25,114 bases of DNA, from positions 1 to 25,114 of IMG/VR virus record IMGVR_UViG_3300047171_000139; one strand, written 5' to 3'. Within the stretch, counting starts at the first letter, position 1, and the number at the start of each line of letters is the position of its first letter. The DNA comes from a virus. The notes below the pieces were generated by a model. The model was given only the letters and a program-made list of their open reading frames with translations, ran no database searches and had not been told where the DNA came from. Both the position numbers and the translations under genes were made by a program. Shown here piece after piece: positions 23,911-25,114 of this stretch.

Positions 23911-24402
23911 TTAAGCCGCCAATGCCCGCTCCAGCAGCGCCAGCGCCTGGCCATGCCAGCGCTGCACAGATTTATGATCCGCCCCCAACATCGCCGCCAG
24001 GCGCCGCCAGGGATAGATATGCCGGCCCGTCAGCGGATGCACCAGCGCCCGCGCACCTAGGATACGCCGCAACATAAACTGGCCCTCCGGTATCAAAGCC
24101 AGCCAGCCAAACGCCTCATCCATGGCGGATATATCAGCGGCACTCGGCATCGGCGCCCGCGCCGCGGCCGATTGCCAGCCATAGGCCTCCAAAGCCGTAT
24201 GCACGATATCGAATTTCATCTGCCGCAATTGCGTCGAATATCCTTTCGCCGGCATCGCCAATAAAGTGGCACCAGCCAACTCCAAGCGCGCCAAAATGGC
24301 ATCCGCTTGCATCGGCGTCTTTGCCGCCGCCACTGGTACAGCAGCCCGCCCCCCCAGCCTGGCCGGCGCAGACTCTTTTTGCGCGCGAATCAACGCGCTC
24401 AT
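23911..24402 (-). CDS. DUF6362-like helical DNA-binding protein
   Basis: A 163-residue protein coupled to the upstream HTH gene by an ATGA overlap. Residues 31-78 (MQADAILARLELAGATLLAMPAKGYSTQ... region) and 86-110 (PSAADISAMDEAFGWLALIPEG) follow the DUF6362 layout I recall from alphaproteobacterial prophage regions. Residues 130-161 (YPWRRLAAMLGADHKSVQRW, then ALALLERAL) form a helix-turn-helix-like end. The partner gene and the terminase-proximal position make a small-terminase-like or late-regulator role possible; neither is shown. The first 25 residues are Ala-rich and low complexity. Confidence 0.6.
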   Translation of the reverse strand: MSALIRAQKESAPARLGGRAAVPVAAAKTPMQADAILARLELAGATLLAMPAKGYSTQLRQMKFDIVHTALEAYGWQSAAARAPMPSAADISAMDEAFGWLALIPEGQFMLRRILGARALVHPLTGRHIYPWRRLAAMLGADHKSVQRWHGQALALLERALAA

Positions 24403-24683
24403 TTGTCGCCATCTTTCGGATAGGGCGCATCGGTTAGTAAACGCCAGGTTAGCGGGTGCCCCGCCGGCAGCGGGCCTCGATTCGGATCGTCCGAAACAGG
24501 TTTTTCAACCGGCGGGGCTGCCACCTTAACCGGCGCCAGGGCACGCAGCCGCCGGCCCCGCTCGATAACCGTATTCCTAGACAACCCCAGCGTGTTTCCT
24601 ATCTGCGCCCAGGTAGCACCACTACCCCGCATTGTACAAATGGTGACATCGGCGGCTTTACTCCAGACCAAAGCTTGCGGCAT
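24399..24683 (-). CDS. Small helix-turn-helix protein
   Basis: A 94-residue protein. ATG at 24683 (MPQALVWSKAADVTICTMRG) is chosen because GAGGGAGGG lies five bases upstream; longer in-frame starts fall inside the promoter. Residues 5-48 form a clear HTH (TWAQIGNTLGLSRNTVIERG as turn and recognition helix). A Pro-rich linker leads to DPNRGPLPAGHPLTWRLLTD, a C-terminal motif common in short alphaproteobacterial HTH proteins sometimes annotated AsnC-family. It is the first gene of the leftward transcript and may act as regulator or DNA-recognition partner in packaging. Confidence 0.7.
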   Translation of the reverse strand: MPQALVWSKAADVTICTMRGSGATWAQIGNTLGLSRNTVIERGRRLRALAPVKVAAPPVEKPVSDDPNRGPLPAGHPLTWRLLTDAPYPKDGDK

Positions 24684-24706
24684 GATACCCTCCCTCTCGC
24701 TACGCA

Positions 24707-24735
24707 TAGTTAGCAATACTAACAATCAATGTCAA
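24707..24735 (-). promoter_or_regulatory. Leftward promoter for the structural transcript
   Basis: On the minus strand a perfect TTGACA (24735-24730) is followed after 17 bases by TAACTA (24712-24707), preceded by TG as in extended -10 elements; with an 18-base spacer the -10 would be AACTAT. The -10 is weak but the -35 is exact. The predicted mRNA would start about 15-20 bases before the HTH gene's ribosome site. Confidence 0.5.
24709..24723. promoter_or_regulatory. Palindromic operator GTTAG-N5-CTAAC
   Basis: A perfect inverted repeat lying between and overlapping the -35/-10 elements of the leftward promoter, a position where a bound repressor would block transcription. The adjacent divergent XRE gene is the obvious candidate regulator. 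Confidence 0.6.
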
Positions 24736-24737
24736 CA

Positions 24738-24746
24738 AATACTAAC
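24738..24746. promoter_or_regulatory. Second operator half-site (direct repeat AATACTAAC)
   Basis: AATACTAAC recurs here exactly as in the palindrome (24715-24723), 23 bases away, about two helical turns. The opposite half is degenerate. It may be a weaker second site for the same regulator, nearer the repressor gene. Confidence 0.45.
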
Positions 24747-24781
24747 GTGGCTTTGTCGTTCATCACGTGTTACCAGTGCTC

Positions 24782-25114
24782 ATGTCTGCAAAAAAACAGC
24801 TCCCCACCGAGACCGTCGGTGCCCGCATCAGAGCCCTCAGGCTCGCCGCCAACCTCACCCAGGATGAGTTTGCGGCCAAACTCAACGTCTCCCGCTCTGC
24901 AATCGCGCAGTGGGAAACTGACCGTGCCGGTCAGGTGCGAGATAACATGGAACGTATTGCGAAGGTTCTGAACACCTCGCTTGGTTACCTGGTCTCGGGC
25001 GAAACCGGTTCATTGGTCGGCGATGAGCTCGCCCTCATGCGCCTCTATCGCGCCTGCTCAACGGAGGATCGGCGCATGCTACTGATGACAGCGCGCCGTC
25101 TGGCCAAAGGCTAA
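24782..25114 (+). CDS. XRE/Cro-CI-type transcriptional repressor
   Basis: A 110-residue protein, the only rightward gene. Residues 9-65 form a classic XRE HTH: GARIRALRLAANLTQDEFAA, then LNVSRSAIAQWETDRAG as turn and recognition helix, then MERIAKVLNTSLGYLVSGE. The remainder is a short helical tail (LALMRLYRACSTEDRRMLLM) without the Ser-Lys peptidase domain of LexA/CI-type repressors, so SOS self-cleavage is not expected. ATG at 24782 is preferred over GTG 24767; no ribosome site is evident, so leaderless translation is possible. It diverges from the structural transcript across an operator-bearing gap and probably represses it. Confidence 0.82.
   Translation: MSAKKQLPTETVGARIRALRLAANLTQDEFAAKLNVSRSAIAQWETDRAGQVRDNMERIAKVLNTSLGYLVSGETGSLVGDELALMRLYRACSTEDRRMLLMTARRLAKG

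Noticed and set aside
1-25114. Type VI secretion, R-type tailocin or extracellular contractile injection system
   Set aside because: Intact terminase, portal, scaffold and capsid genes show that a DNA-filled head is made; no ClpV/AAA ATPase typical of those systems is present.

Overview
The window holds the structural half of a contractile-tailed phage or phage-derived particle in a Gram-negative, probably alphaproteobacterial, host. The host call is an inference. It rests on the DUF6362-like / small HTH gene pair, the style of the terminase and fibre-adaptor proteins, and a gene for an outer-membrane beta-barrel. An acetic-acid-bacterium relative (Acetobacteraceae) is possible but not shown.

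Layout, read in transcription order on the minus strand from right to left. At the far right a short XRE-type repressor gene points rightward. It diverges from a leftward promoter that carries a palindromic operator. All other genes point left: a small HTH protein and a DUF6362-like protein; an outer-membrane beta-barrel protein as an apparent cargo gene; large terminase, SPP1 Gp6-like portal, scaffold, major capsid protein, small decoration-like protein and neck proteins. Then come a tail-terminator-like protein, a 46-aa protein, sheath and tube; a tail-assembly chaperone with a -1 frameshift signal; a GpU-like protein; LysM protein, hub (Mu gp44/P2 D), spike (gpV), gpW/gp25-like, gpJ-like and gp48-like baseplate proteins. 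Last are four receptor-binding genes and an adaptor: glycine-rich fibre, Gp77-like fibre-tail adaptor, pectate-lyase-type spike, collagen/Ig-like fibre, and a fibre with a lectin-like and an SGNH (CE6-like) esterase module. Most neighbours overlap or nearly abut, so translational coupling along one long transcript is likely.

Three things stand out. First, the tail chaperone has a textbook GGGAAAC slip site one codon before its stop, giving a 101-aa and a predicted 156-aa product. Second, the gene that normally follows it, the tape measure, is absent: only 39 bases separate the frameshift product from a GpU-like gene, whose product has an unusual Ala/Gly-rich tail of about 115 residues. Third, the structural genes lie directly behind a repressor-type switch, with no integrase, replication, head protease, recognisable small terminase or lysis gene in view. 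This fits the late half of a temperate phage cut at the window edge, or a reduced, domesticated (gene-transfer-agent-like or very short-tailed) particle. The sequence alone does not decide which.
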